26,525 nt of DNA, taken from Clostridia bacterium (GTDB lineage Bacteria; Bacillota_E; RBS10-35; JAJYVN01). This document shows, piece by piece, positions 12,988 through 20,360 of this stretch. The stretch spans positions 1-26,525 of the forward strand of contig DAHWHT010000067.1 of assembly GCA_027335515.1 (NCBI GenBank). The letters run 5' to 3'. The first letter of the stretch is position 1. The number at the start of each line of letters is the position of its first letter. The position numbers were made by a program, and so were the translations under genes. The notes under the pieces are model-generated. The model was not told the origin of the DNA and did no database searches. It worked only from the letters and a program-made list of their open reading frames with translations.

Positions 12988-14223
12988 ATGCGGCTCTGGC
13001 ACCGCTTCTCAACCACGATCGGCCCCCAGGTGGCCCGCAACCTGCTGCTCGATGCCAGTGCGGCGGGCCTGTTCGCGATCTTCCAGGCGTTGACCGGACC
13101 CTTCATCGGCATCGTCGCCGTAGAGCGCGGCGCGACGGCCTGGCAGATCGGGATGCTGTCGGCCGCCCCCTTCGTGGCGATGCTGTTGTCGGGGTGGTAT
13201 GGCCGTTGGGCGGAGGGTTCGCGGCGGGTGTCCGTGGTGGTCTGGAGCACCGCCCTGGCGCGCATCTGCATCCTGCTGGTGGCGTGGTCGCATGGCCTGA
13301 ACCTGTATATCTTCGGCTTCGCCGCCTACAGCCTCCTGAACGCGGCGTCCAACCCTGCGTATACCGCCGTCGAGCGCGCCATCTACCACCGCCAGTGGCG
13401 CGGCCAGTTGATGAGCGCCGTCAAGTTCGTGTTGGGCCTCAGCCAGTTCGCAGCCACGCTCGTGGCGGGAGGCCTCCTGGACCGCTATGGGCCCGGTCCG
13501 GTCTTCACCCTGGCGATCGGGTTCGGACTGGCGTCCTCACTGGTCTTTTCCGGCATCCGCGAGCCCGCACTGTCGCGCCCGCCCGCGCGGGCCGCCGCGG
13601 GTGGCAGGTCGGCGGCCCGCAGCGACCCGCGCATGACACGACTGCTCCTTGCCGTAACCCTCGCCGGCGGCGGCAATCTCCTCATCCAACCGGGGCTGCC
13701 GATCTACCAGGTGACGCGGCTGCATCTGGACGCGGTGTATGTGGCGTGGATCACCGCGGCCTGGTCGCTGGCCTTCATGGCCTGCTACCCCTTGTGGGGT
13801 CGACTGTGCGACCGCAGGCGTCCGGCGACCGCCATCGCGATCGCCTTTGCCTGCTATCTGGTGCCGCCGGTGTGCTACCTGCTGCACGGCGGCCTGATGC
13901 TCCTTCTGGCCGCGGGGGCGGTCCAGGGAGTCGGCGACGCCGCCCTGGACGTCGGCTGGCAAAACCACGTCATGCGCCTCGCCGACGAAGGCGTCGGCAG
14001 CTACGCGGGACGCTATTTCACCTATATGGGGCTGCGCGGGACGGTGGCGCCGCTGCTGGGCGGCGCCATCATCGCCTGGGTGGGCCTGGGCCCCCTGTTC
14101 GCGGGCAGCCTGGTCCTGGTGGCCTGCGGCCTCTGGACCGCCCGCCGGCTGCCAGACGCACCGCTAGCAGGCGGGGAGGGTTCCGGTCAGAACGGCGGGA
14201 CCGATGTTGCCCTGGGCGTCTGA
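12988..14223 (+). CDS. MFS transporter
   Basis: The product has 411 residues of mostly hydrophobic sequence arranged as about 12 membrane helices in two halves. A basic cytosolic loop lies near residues 190-215 (PPARAAAGGRSAARSDPRM). The MFS motif A-like loop appears in half one as YGRWAEGSRR and in half two as WGRLCDRRRPAT, both between helices 2 and 3 of each half. This indicates a proton-coupled importer or exporter in the cytoplasmic membrane; the substrate is unknown. ATG at 12988 has an AAAGGCG directly upstream and AGGGAAGG further back, so the ribosome site is mediocre. It follows the HAD gene by 39 bases. Its last 60 bases overlap the convergent peptidoglycan-binding gene. Confidence 0.9.
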   Translation: MRLWHRFSTTIGPQVARNLLLDASAAGLFAIFQALTGPFIGIVAVERGATAWQIGMLSAAPFVAMLLSGWYGRWAEGSRRVSVVVWSTALARICILLVAWSHGLNLYIFGFAAYSLLNAASNPAYTAVERAIYHRQWRGQLMSAVKFVLGLSQFAATLVAGGLLDRYGPGPVFTLAIGFGLASSLVFSGIREPALSRPPARAAAGGRSAARSDPRMTRLLLAVTLAGGGNLLIQPGLPIYQVTRLHLDAVYVAWITAAWSLAFMACYPLWGRLCDRRRPATAIAIAFACYLVPPVCYLLHGGLMLLLAAGAVQGVGDAALDVGWQNHVMRLADEGVGSYAGRYFTYMGLRGTVAPLLGGAIIAWVGLGPLFAGSLVLVACGLWTARRLPDAPLAGGEGSGQNGGTDVALGV

Positions 14224-15408
14224 GGCCGAGACCTCGACCGTCCCCCCCGGAACCCCGGATGCGGAAACGAAATCCCCCGCCCAGTTGCCCTGAGGATCGG
14301 CCCCGAGCATCCACTGCGCCGAATTGCCGTCGGGAAAGGTCGCCACCGCCGCGAACCGGTCGAAGTTGCCCAGTTGCCACGGGTTGGGCAGGCCGCGCCC
14401 GTAGGCGACGATGGTTTGACTGGCACAGAGCACCAGCAGCCCGCCACTCGCACCGGGAGCCCCCGGGGTCGGTGCAAGACCGCTGCACAACACCGTCGGC
14501 GCCGGGGTTGGCGTTGGAGTCGGCGTTGGGGTCGGCGTTGGGGTCGGCGTTGGAGTCGGCGTTGGGGTCGGCGTCGGGGTCGGAGTCGGGGTCGGAGTCG
14601 GGATCGGCGGCACCGGCAGGGGCGAGGGCGCCGCGACCATGTTGTTCTGACCCAGCGCGTGGAATACCTGAGGGCCGACGATACCGTCCACGGTCAGACC
14701 GTTACGCGTCTCAAACGCCGAGACCGCCATCTGGGTCGGTCCGTCGTAGTACCCGTGGATCCAGCCGTTATACATGCCGAGCTTGTGCAGCAGCACCTGC
14801 ACAAAGACCACGTCAAAGCCGTTGCGCCCGGGAAACAGACCGCGACCGCCCGCCGGCGCGTAGAGCCAGGTGGCGTCGAAGGTGCTGGGCCCGACACGGC
14901 CGTCCACGGCAAGCCCGCTGTCACCGTTTTCGTTGGCATCGCTCTGAAACTGCTGCACGGCGTTGGCCGTGTGCGCGCCAAAGATTCCGTCCGCCGGACC
15001 ACCGAGTGCGGAACTGTACCGGAAGTTGTTCAGCCGGTTCTGCAGGATCGTGACGTCGCCCCCGTTGTTGCCCTGTCCGAGCGTGCGGCTGCCGTAAACC
15101 GGTCCGCCGTAGGTGACGTGGTCCCCCACGCCCTGCCCGTAGAGCCAATAGGTGTCCGGGCCGACGATCCCGTCGGCCGCGATACCGAAGTAAGACTGGA
15201 TGTTGCGGACGGCCTGCACGGTGGCCGCGTCGTAGACCCCACTGGTGGGGACCGGCGGCCCGATCGGTCCCTGGGGCGGATTCATGACCCCCAGCATCAA
15301 ATTGTACACGGTCTGCAGGACGGCCACATCGGTGCCGCGCTCACCCCCGGTGAGGTTGCGGCTGCCAAGGGCCACATACGGCGCGTATGTGTCCTCGAAA
15401 AGCGCCAC
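14164..15408 (-). CDS. Peptidoglycan-binding protein with three PG_binding_1 domains and a Thr-Pro linker
   Basis: The product has 414 residues. Three PG_binding_1-type repeats lie at about 14-92, 105-186 and 189-255. Each begins with a DV-x(2)-LQ-like helix (DVAVLQ, DVTILQ, DVVFVQ) and ends in DG-x-VGP or DGIFG. A proline-threonine tract of some 17 TP units (about 270-306) leads to a C-terminal Ig-like beta domain of about 100 residues with three cysteines (VLCSG, LVLCAS, LPAC). There is no signal peptide or membrane segment at the N-terminus, which is odd for a wall-binding protein. It might be released from the mother cell onto a spore or exported by another route. GTG at 15408 has GGGGGGA 6 bases upstream. 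It overlaps the MFS gene tail to tail. Confidence 0.88.
   Translation of the reverse strand: MALFEDTYAPYVALGSRNLTGGERGTDVAVLQTVYNLMLGVMNPPQGPIGPPVPTSGVYDAATVQAVRNIQSYFGIAADGIVGPDTYWLYGQGVGDHVTYGGPVYGSRTLGQGNNGGDVTILQNRLNNFRYSSALGGPADGIFGAHTANAVQQFQSDANENGDSGLAVDGRVGPSTFDATWLYAPAGGRGLFPGRNGFDVVFVQVLLHKLGMYNGWIHGYYDGPTQMAVSAFETRNGLTVDGIVGPQVFHALGQNNMVAAPSPLPVPPIPTPTPTPTPTPTPTPTPTPTPTPTPTPTPTPTPAPTVLCSGLAPTPGAPGASGGLLVLCASQTIVAYGRGLPNPWQLGNFDRFAAVATFPDGNSAQWMLGADPQGNWAGDFVSASGVPGGTVEVSASDAQGNIGPAVLTGTLPAC
14504..14604. repeat. Tandem repeat encoding (Thr-Pro)n linker
   Basis: This is a degenerate 6-base unit (GTYGGN on plus, ACN-CCN on the coding strand) with a longer 12-base GTTGGGGTCGGC periodicity, lying inside the peptidoglycan-binding gene. 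It encodes about 17 Thr-Pro pairs. The near-identical 12-base units suggest recent slippage expansion, so copy number may vary between strains. Confidence 0.9.
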
Positions 15409-15621
15409 AGATCGTCCCCCCTCGTCACACCCTATGCGGGGAGACCCTGGGTGGTCCCTCGACGCGACGAGGAAGGGACGGGTGGCGGTATCTCCTCCAT
15501 CAAAAGCGCGCGGGCGCCACCACCCATGCGGACCGCGGCGAGAGCCGCCTCCCGCCGCCGGCGCGGGGACCAGCCCGCCAAGGCCGCGGCGCCCGCGGTC
15601 TGCCAGCGCGCATCCACGCCC
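15409..15621. other. Intergenic region between the SDR gene and the peptidoglycan-binding gene
   Basis: This is 213 bases. It is GC-rich and holds no convincing gene. On the minus strand an imperfect stem can form between GGGTGGTGGCG and CGCCACCC (about 15493-15532), with CTTTT in its loop. It may mark the 3' end of the accessory transcript or the promoter of the peptidoglycan-binding gene. No clear -35/-10 pair is visible. Confidence 0.35.
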
Positions 15622-16401
15622 CTATTGCGGCAGGACCACCGCCAGCCGCGCCAAGAGCCCCCCGTCGACCGGCAGGGCCGCGCCGGTGACGTACGAGGCG
15701 CGCGAGGATAGCAGAAACGCGACCACCTCGGCCACCTCCTCCGCCTGACAGAGACGTTGAAGGGGATGGGCCCTGCCCCAGGCGTCCAAGACGCGTTCGG
15801 CCGACCCGCCTGCGGCGGCCGCAAACCGATCGGCCGCATCCCGCAGCATGGGGGTGTCCACGGACCCCGGACAGACGCAGTTGATCCGCACCCCCTGGTC
15901 GGCGTGGTCGATGGCCAGCGCCCGACAGAGGCCGACGAGCGCCGCCTTGGACGTGGTGTAGGCGACGACGCCGCGTTGGGTCGCAAACGCCTGGGCCGAC
16001 GCCGTCAGGACCGCGGCACCATCGCCGGCGGCGATGAGGTCGGGCAGGGTGGCCTGGAGGGTGAGGAACGCCGACTTCACGTTGACGTTCATCACCTCGT
16101 CCCAGAGCGCCTCGGGCGTCTCCAGGGCGTCACCGTACCGCTGAATACCCGCATTGACGTGAACCAGGTGGATGGGGCCCAGGTGCCGGCGCACCCGGGC
16201 GACCGCATCGGCCACGTCCCGGCCGGACGATGCGTCCGCCACCAGCGCCAGGGCCTGACCACCCGCCGCCTGAATGGCGGACACAACCCCCTGGACCGCG
16301 GCGGCGTCGCGGTCCAGGCAGGCGACCGCGGCACCGCCCTGGTGAAGCCGCAGGGCCGAGGCCCGGCCCAAACCCTTGCCGGCGCCGGTCACCAACGCCA
16401 C
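15622..16401 (-). CDS. Short-chain dehydrogenase/reductase (SDR)
   Basis: The product has 259 residues and is probably an NAD(P)-dependent oxidoreductase of the classical FabG-like type. It shows the cofactor loop TGAGKGLGRA, a D following LACLDRD-like strand 2 (suggesting NAD preference), VNAG in strand 4, and the catalytic S-x(12)-Y-x(3)-K in SAQAFATQRGVVAYTTSK. It ends with the family tail YVTGAALPVDGG. GTG at 16401 is the first canonical start, but it cuts the usual N-terminal strand. The frame upstream reads LGAEFSGRVALVTGA back to a CTG at 16425 with a G-run 5 bases before it, and an in-frame stop lies just beyond. Its position after the GH38-like gene suggests it oxidises or reduces a sugar released in the same pathway; that is inference. 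Confidence 0.9.
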   Translation of the reverse strand: MALVTGAGKGLGRASALRLHQGGAAVACLDRDAAAVQGVVSAIQAAGGQALALVADASSGRDVADAVARVRRHLGPIHLVHVNAGIQRYGDALETPEALWDEVMNVNVKSAFLTLQATLPDLIAAGDGAAVLTASAQAFATQRGVVAYTTSKAALVGLCRALAIDHADQGVRINCVCPGSVDTPMLRDAADRFAAAAGGSAERVLDAWGRAHPLQRLCQAEEVAEVVAFLLSSRASYVTGAALPVDGGLLARLAVVLPQ

Positions 16402-16437
16402 CCTGCCGCTAAATTCAGCGCCCAGTTGTGCCCCCCC

Positions 16438-18993
16438 CTATCCGCGCCCCGCCCAGTCCAACCGCAGCGTCGCCACGCCCCGCGGGCCGATGTCCACGCT
16501 GCAGGCGCCATCACGCACCTCCAGCGCACCGCTCTGGCGCGCGAAGAGGTCGCAGCGCGCGGCGGCCGCCAACGGGCGCGCCCCCCCGGCGATTCGCGCC
16601 ACCGTTGACTGCTCGCTGGCGTTGGCCAGGCGCAGCAAGCCCTGCCCCTGCGCCCCTGGCCAGAGATGCAAGACGCGCACGGCCCTACCTTCCACCTCCA
16701 GAATACGGCCGACGCGCGGCAGGTCGGCATCGGGCCCGGCCGGATCCCAGCAAGGTCCCCAGACGGGTTCCTGGGCGGTTTCTTCACCAAAGCGGTGTGC
16801 CGCCTCTTCGTCGAACGGCGACCCGTGCGGACGCAGACAGTACCGCGCCTGCACCCGTCCGACCTGGTGCGCTCGGAAGTTCGTCTCCCAGTAGTTGTTG
16901 GTCACCCACCCCAGAAACCAGGCACGGGCCAGGTCCACGGTGCGGGCCGCGCGGCCGAACTGGAAGCCCCCCACCTGGGCCAGGGGGTTGTCCGGGGTGG
17001 CCACGGTCACGCCGCCCCGCCCACCCGTCAGGTCCACCCAGTGCTGCGTGGTGAAATAGTCGCGGCAGCAACCGGGGATTTGGTCATCCTCCAGACGAAC
17101 GGCCACCCCCCCGGCGTCAAAGCGCACGATCGGATCGGTCAGGGCAAACGGGAAGACCAGGTAGGTCGCTTCAGGGTGGGTGGTCGGCCGCATCCGCCAG
17201 GAGGCCCGCACCTCGAGGCTGCCGCCCGCGTCGGGCAGCGTGAAGGTCAGCGTCGCCTCGTCCACACCGGGAGCATCCAGCCGCTGGACCACCTGCCAGG
17301 CGTCCGCGGACCGAAAGACCTGGTGGCGCCGGACGTGGGCCCCGCTGCGTCGGGCATGCCAATCGCCCGACCAGCCGTCCGGGTGGCGATACAGGAGGTG
17401 GCGGGGCCAATCATGGTCGTGGTCCGCCACCTCCTCGTGGGCGAAAGCGGCCAGGGGCCAAGGGGCCGTGGTATCCACGAGCTCCAGGCCGCGGGTCTTG
17501 TCCCACCAACCGCAGATCCCGCCCCGCGTGCGGTCGAAGGTGACCCGAAAGTGGCGGTTCTCGATCGTGGCGGCGCTGGTCTGCGGTCCCGGCCGCAACT
17601 CGCGCAGGTCGGCGGACGGTATCACGCGCCAGCCCAGGCCGGGGACCTCGACCGCGGGCAACCAGCGCGTTGGAGCCCCCATTTCCCGGTCGACCCAGTG
17701 GCGCGTGGCAGAGGCGTCGCCGGGCAGCCCGTGCAGTGACAAGACGCCCTGGGGCACGGGCCCGCCGATGTGGCGGGTGAACGGGCTGGGGTTGAAGACC
17801 ACCAGGGCATCGTCGCCGTCGCGGGGGATGCGCCGCACGAGTTCGGCCATCGCGTCTCGTTGCAACAGCAGGCTCAGGCTTCGCGCCTCATAGGCCTGAA
17901 TGGCCTTATGGTGCCACTGGGCGGCGACATCGTCGTGTTCCGGATCCCGGACCGAGAGGCTGGCCCCCCAAGTATGCTCGTCCCACAGCGTCAAGGCGCG
18001 CCAAGCCCGCCGGCGCAGGCCCTCGCGATCGGCGGACCCCGCGGGATCAACCGCGGCCAGGGCGTCCGCGTTGCGCAGGCGCACGCGGGACCGGCGGTTG
18101 ATGGTCGTTTCGCGGGCCGACGAGATCGCGCCGAAGTTCCAGTAGTCGGTCCAGTCCCCACGGTAGGTCGGGATATCCACGCCCGAGGCGCGCACCGCCC
18201 GCCACCAGTCCCGGGGCAGGGCGATGCGGATGCGCGGGGCGTTGCCCGCGGCGTTCCAGGCGCGCACGAATTCGGGCAGCCGGGGATCGGCCGAACCGTT
18301 GTCCCCGGATGGGTGCGTGATCTGCACCGGGACAACGGTGAAAGGCCACCCCTGAGCCTCCAACTGCCGCTCGGTCTCGGCCCACCGGATCCGAAAGCGC
18401 TCCACGTCCTGTGGGATCCCCAGGAAGTTGCCGTGCATGTAGTGCCAACCGTTGAGCGTCAGGAGACTGCGACCCGATGGCCCCTCCCAGCGGAACACGT
18501 TCGGTCGCTGGAGCGGGGCACCGCCGAAAGTTTCGTTGATGGCCATGCTGAAGGCCTCGATGCCCGCGTCCAAGAGGGTGTCGACCAGCGGCCAGTTGTG
18601 CCCGTTGACGTCGCAGTTCATGGCGTGGGCGATCGTCAGACCGAAGCGCTCGCGCAGTTCGGACAGGGGTTGGAGGCTCTCAATCAGTTGGTCGGTGTCC
18701 ACCAGGGGCGTGAGATTGAGCGGCATCCCCATCGCCTCGAGGCGGCCGGCCCGCTCGGCCCGCCGCAGGCGCTCGATTTGACCGGCATCGGCCTGCGCCA
18801 GCCAGCGGAGCAGCGGCTCGGTGGTCTCGATCGTCCAACGAAAGGCGTCGTCGGCCCCGTCCTCCCCCTGCTCGCACAGGTCCAACGCGGCGTCGAGGAA
18901 CCGCCGCTCCAGCTCCCACACCACGGGCTGGTCGTGGGTGTAGCCAATATCCGTATGGCTGTGGTGAATGAGGTACAACTGCTCGATGCCCAT
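16438..18993 (-). CDS. GH38-like alpha-mannosidase family protein
   Basis: The product has 851 residues. The N-terminus has the GH38 metal motif HSHTDIGYTHD (H13 and D15). AMNCDVNGHNW at about 124-134 would supply the nucleophile/metal aspartate (D128), and LWDEHTWGAS further on a candidate fourth histidine ligand. The long C-terminal half is beta-rich (FRVTFDRTRGGICGWWDK, WRMRPTTHPEATYLVFPF), as in GH38 enzymes. It has no signal peptide, so it probably acts in the cytosol on imported oligosaccharides. The frame extends upstream, but ATG at 18993 fits the family and uses the AAAGGAG contained in the last codons of the preceding enolase-superfamily gene, 8 bases upstream, implying translational coupling. 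It may belong to a poorly studied branch (DUF5054-like) rather than proven mannosidases. Confidence 0.85.
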   Translation of the reverse strand: MGIEQLYLIHHSHTDIGYTHDQPVVWELERRFLDAALDLCEQGEDGADDAFRWTIETTEPLLRWLAQADAGQIERLRRAERAGRLEAMGMPLNLTPLVDTDQLIESLQPLSELRERFGLTIAHAMNCDVNGHNWPLVDTLLDAGIEAFSMAINETFGGAPLQRPNVFRWEGPSGRSLLTLNGWHYMHGNFLGIPQDVERFRIRWAETERQLEAQGWPFTVVPVQITHPSGDNGSADPRLPEFVRAWNAAGNAPRIRIALPRDWWRAVRASGVDIPTYRGDWTDYWNFGAISSARETTINRRSRVRLRNADALAAVDPAGSADREGLRRRAWRALTLWDEHTWGASLSVRDPEHDDVAAQWHHKAIQAYEARSLSLLLQRDAMAELVRRIPRDGDDALVVFNPSPFTRHIGGPVPQGVLSLHGLPGDASATRHWVDREMGAPTRWLPAVEVPGLGWRVIPSADLRELRPGPQTSAATIENRHFRVTFDRTRGGICGWWDKTRGLELVDTTAPWPLAAFAHEEVADHDHDWPRHLLYRHPDGWSGDWHARRSGAHVRRHQVFRSADAWQVVQRLDAPGVDEATLTFTLPDAGGSLEVRASWRMRPTTHPEATYLVFPFALTDPIVRFDAGGVAVRLEDDQIPGCCRDYFTTQHWVDLTGGRGGVTVATPDNPLAQVGGFQFGRAARTVDLARAWFLGWVTNNYWETNFRAHQVGRVQARYCLRPHGSPFDEEAAHRFGEETAQEPVWGPCWDPAGPDADLPRVGRILEVEGRAVRVLHLWPGAQGQGLLRLANASEQSTVARIAGGARPLAAAARCDLFARQSGALEVRDGACSVDIGPRGVATLRLDWAGRG

Positions 18994-19000
18994 CGGCCGC

Positions 19001-20260
19001 TCACGCTCCTTTGGGTGCAGGGGCCCATGGCGTGGGCGCGCCCGGTTGCTCGGGGTCGGCCCACCTGGTGTTGGGCACCAGCGGGTACCAGTCCGGCCGG
19101 GCCGGATCCCGATCGTAGGGGTAGTTGCCCAACTCCCGATACAGCGCGTTGTACCGGCGCAACCGCTCGGGATCGACCTCCACCCCCAGGCCCGGGCCGG
19201 ACGGGACCGCAATGGCGCCGTCGCGGTAGCGAAGCGGACCACCGACCAGGATGTCGTCGGTCAGGTGGTGGTAGTGCGCGTCGGCCGCAAACGTCAGGTT
19301 GGGAAGCGTCGCACCCAGGTGCAGCATCGTGGCCAGTTGGATCCCCAGTTCCCCCGATGAATGGACCGCGACCCCCAGTTGAAACGTCTCGCACACCCCG
19401 GCCGCCTTGACGCAGGCCCGGATACCGCCCCAGAAGGTGGTGTCCAGCAGGATCACATCCACGGCCAGGTCCTGGACGTTGGCCGCGAGCTGTTCAAAGT
19501 TGATGACCACCGTGTTGGTGGCCAGCGGCATGCCCGCCAGACCGCGCAGGCGGCGCATTCCAGCCATGCCCCAGGTGGGATCCTCCAGGTAGTCGTTGCG
19601 CAGATCGGCTATGCCTCGGGCAAACCGGAGTCCCTCCTCCACCGAGAGGGTCGCGTTCGAGTCATGCCGCAGCGCGTCCTGGGGAAAGGCGGCCGCAAGC
19701 GCGCGGTAGCAGCCGAGTTCATACTCAGACGGGAAGACCCCGCCCTTGAGCTTGTGGGTGCGAAAGCCATGGCGCTCCCGCAGCTCGCGGGCGTGGGCCA
19801 CCAGTTGCGGGATGGTCCGCACCTCGCCGGTACCGTCCGCCGCGGGATAGCGAAAGAACAGGTAGCTGGCAAACGGTACGGCGTCCCGCACCCGTCCGCC
19901 CAACAGATCCGAGACCGAGGCCCCAAGGTGCTTGCCGATCAGGTCCAAACAGGCGAACTCGATCGCGGCGTGCACCTGCATCCGATTGTTATAAAGGGAT
20001 GCCGTCGGGTTGCAGATCTTGAAGCGCAGCGCCTCCAACTGAAAGGGGTCATGCCCATACAGATAGGGCTTGAGTCCCGTCACGGACCGTTCGGCGCCCT
20101 CGCCCCCTCCGCCGAGCTCCCCCCAACCGACCAATCCATTGTCCGTCTCCAGTTCAACGATCGTCCGCACAAACCGCCCCCAATGCACCCCGTTGCCGTG
20201 CCGCAACGGCGCCTCCAAAGGCACCGTGACCGTCGTCGCACGCACGTCCACGATCCGCAT
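19001..20260 (-). CDS. Enolase-superfamily dehydratase, glucarate dehydratase-like
   Basis: The product has 419 residues. It probably dehydrates an acid sugar by proton abstraction next to a carboxylate, with Mg2+. The full glucarate dehydratase-type set is visible: K170-x-K172 (THKLKGG), metal ligands D200 (RHDSNATLS), E226 (YLEDPT) and N249 (LATNTVV), D273 (LLDTTFWGG) and general base H300 ([15 protein letters not shown]). Spacings are close to those of E. coli GlucD. The N-terminal capping domain (residues 1-125) is intact. ATG at 20260 has GGGGTGAGG two bases upstream. The gene overlaps the ribosome site of the GH38-like gene and follows the sulfatase by 100 bases. Exact substrate (hexarate, hexuronate-derived or other) is unknown. 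Confidence 0.92.
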   Translation of the reverse strand: MRIVDVRATTVTVPLEAPLRHGNGVHWGRFVRTIVELETDNGLVGWGELGGGGEGAERSVTGLKPYLYGHDPFQLEALRFKICNPTASLYNNRMQVHAAIEFACLDLIGKHLGASVSDLLGGRVRDAVPFASYLFFRYPAADGTGEVRTIPQLVAHARELRERHGFRTHKLKGGVFPSEYELGCYRALAAAFPQDALRHDSNATLSVEEGLRFARGIADLRNDYLEDPTWGMAGMRRLRGLAGMPLATNTVVINFEQLAANVQDLAVDVILLDTTFWGGIRACVKAAGVCETFQLGVAVHSSGELGIQLATMLHLGATLPNLTFAADAHYHHLTDDILVGGPLRYRDGAIAVPSGPGLGVEVDPERLRRYNALYRELGNYPYDRDPARPDWYPLVPNTRWADPEQPGAPTPWAPAPKGA

Positions 20261-20360
20261 GGCCTCACCCCGTCCTCACACCACTCGCATATTCGCTTCG
20301 TCCACCCCCTTCGACCACGCCTGTAGCAGTCTGCATGCGCCCCACTCACCCACGGCCGCG

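Noticed and set aside
12690..15053. A 787-codon plus-strand frame across the HAD, MFS and peptidoglycan-binding genes
   Set aside because: It crosses three supported genes in the wrong frame, and its Gly/Ser-Ala runs are just the Thr-Pro repeat read antisense.
15432..15530. Possible 31-codon minus-strand peptide between the SDR and peptidoglycan-binding genes
   Set aside because: There is no ribosome site or recognisable sequence, and the frame is only the tail of a shadow frame running antisense-like through the SDR gene.
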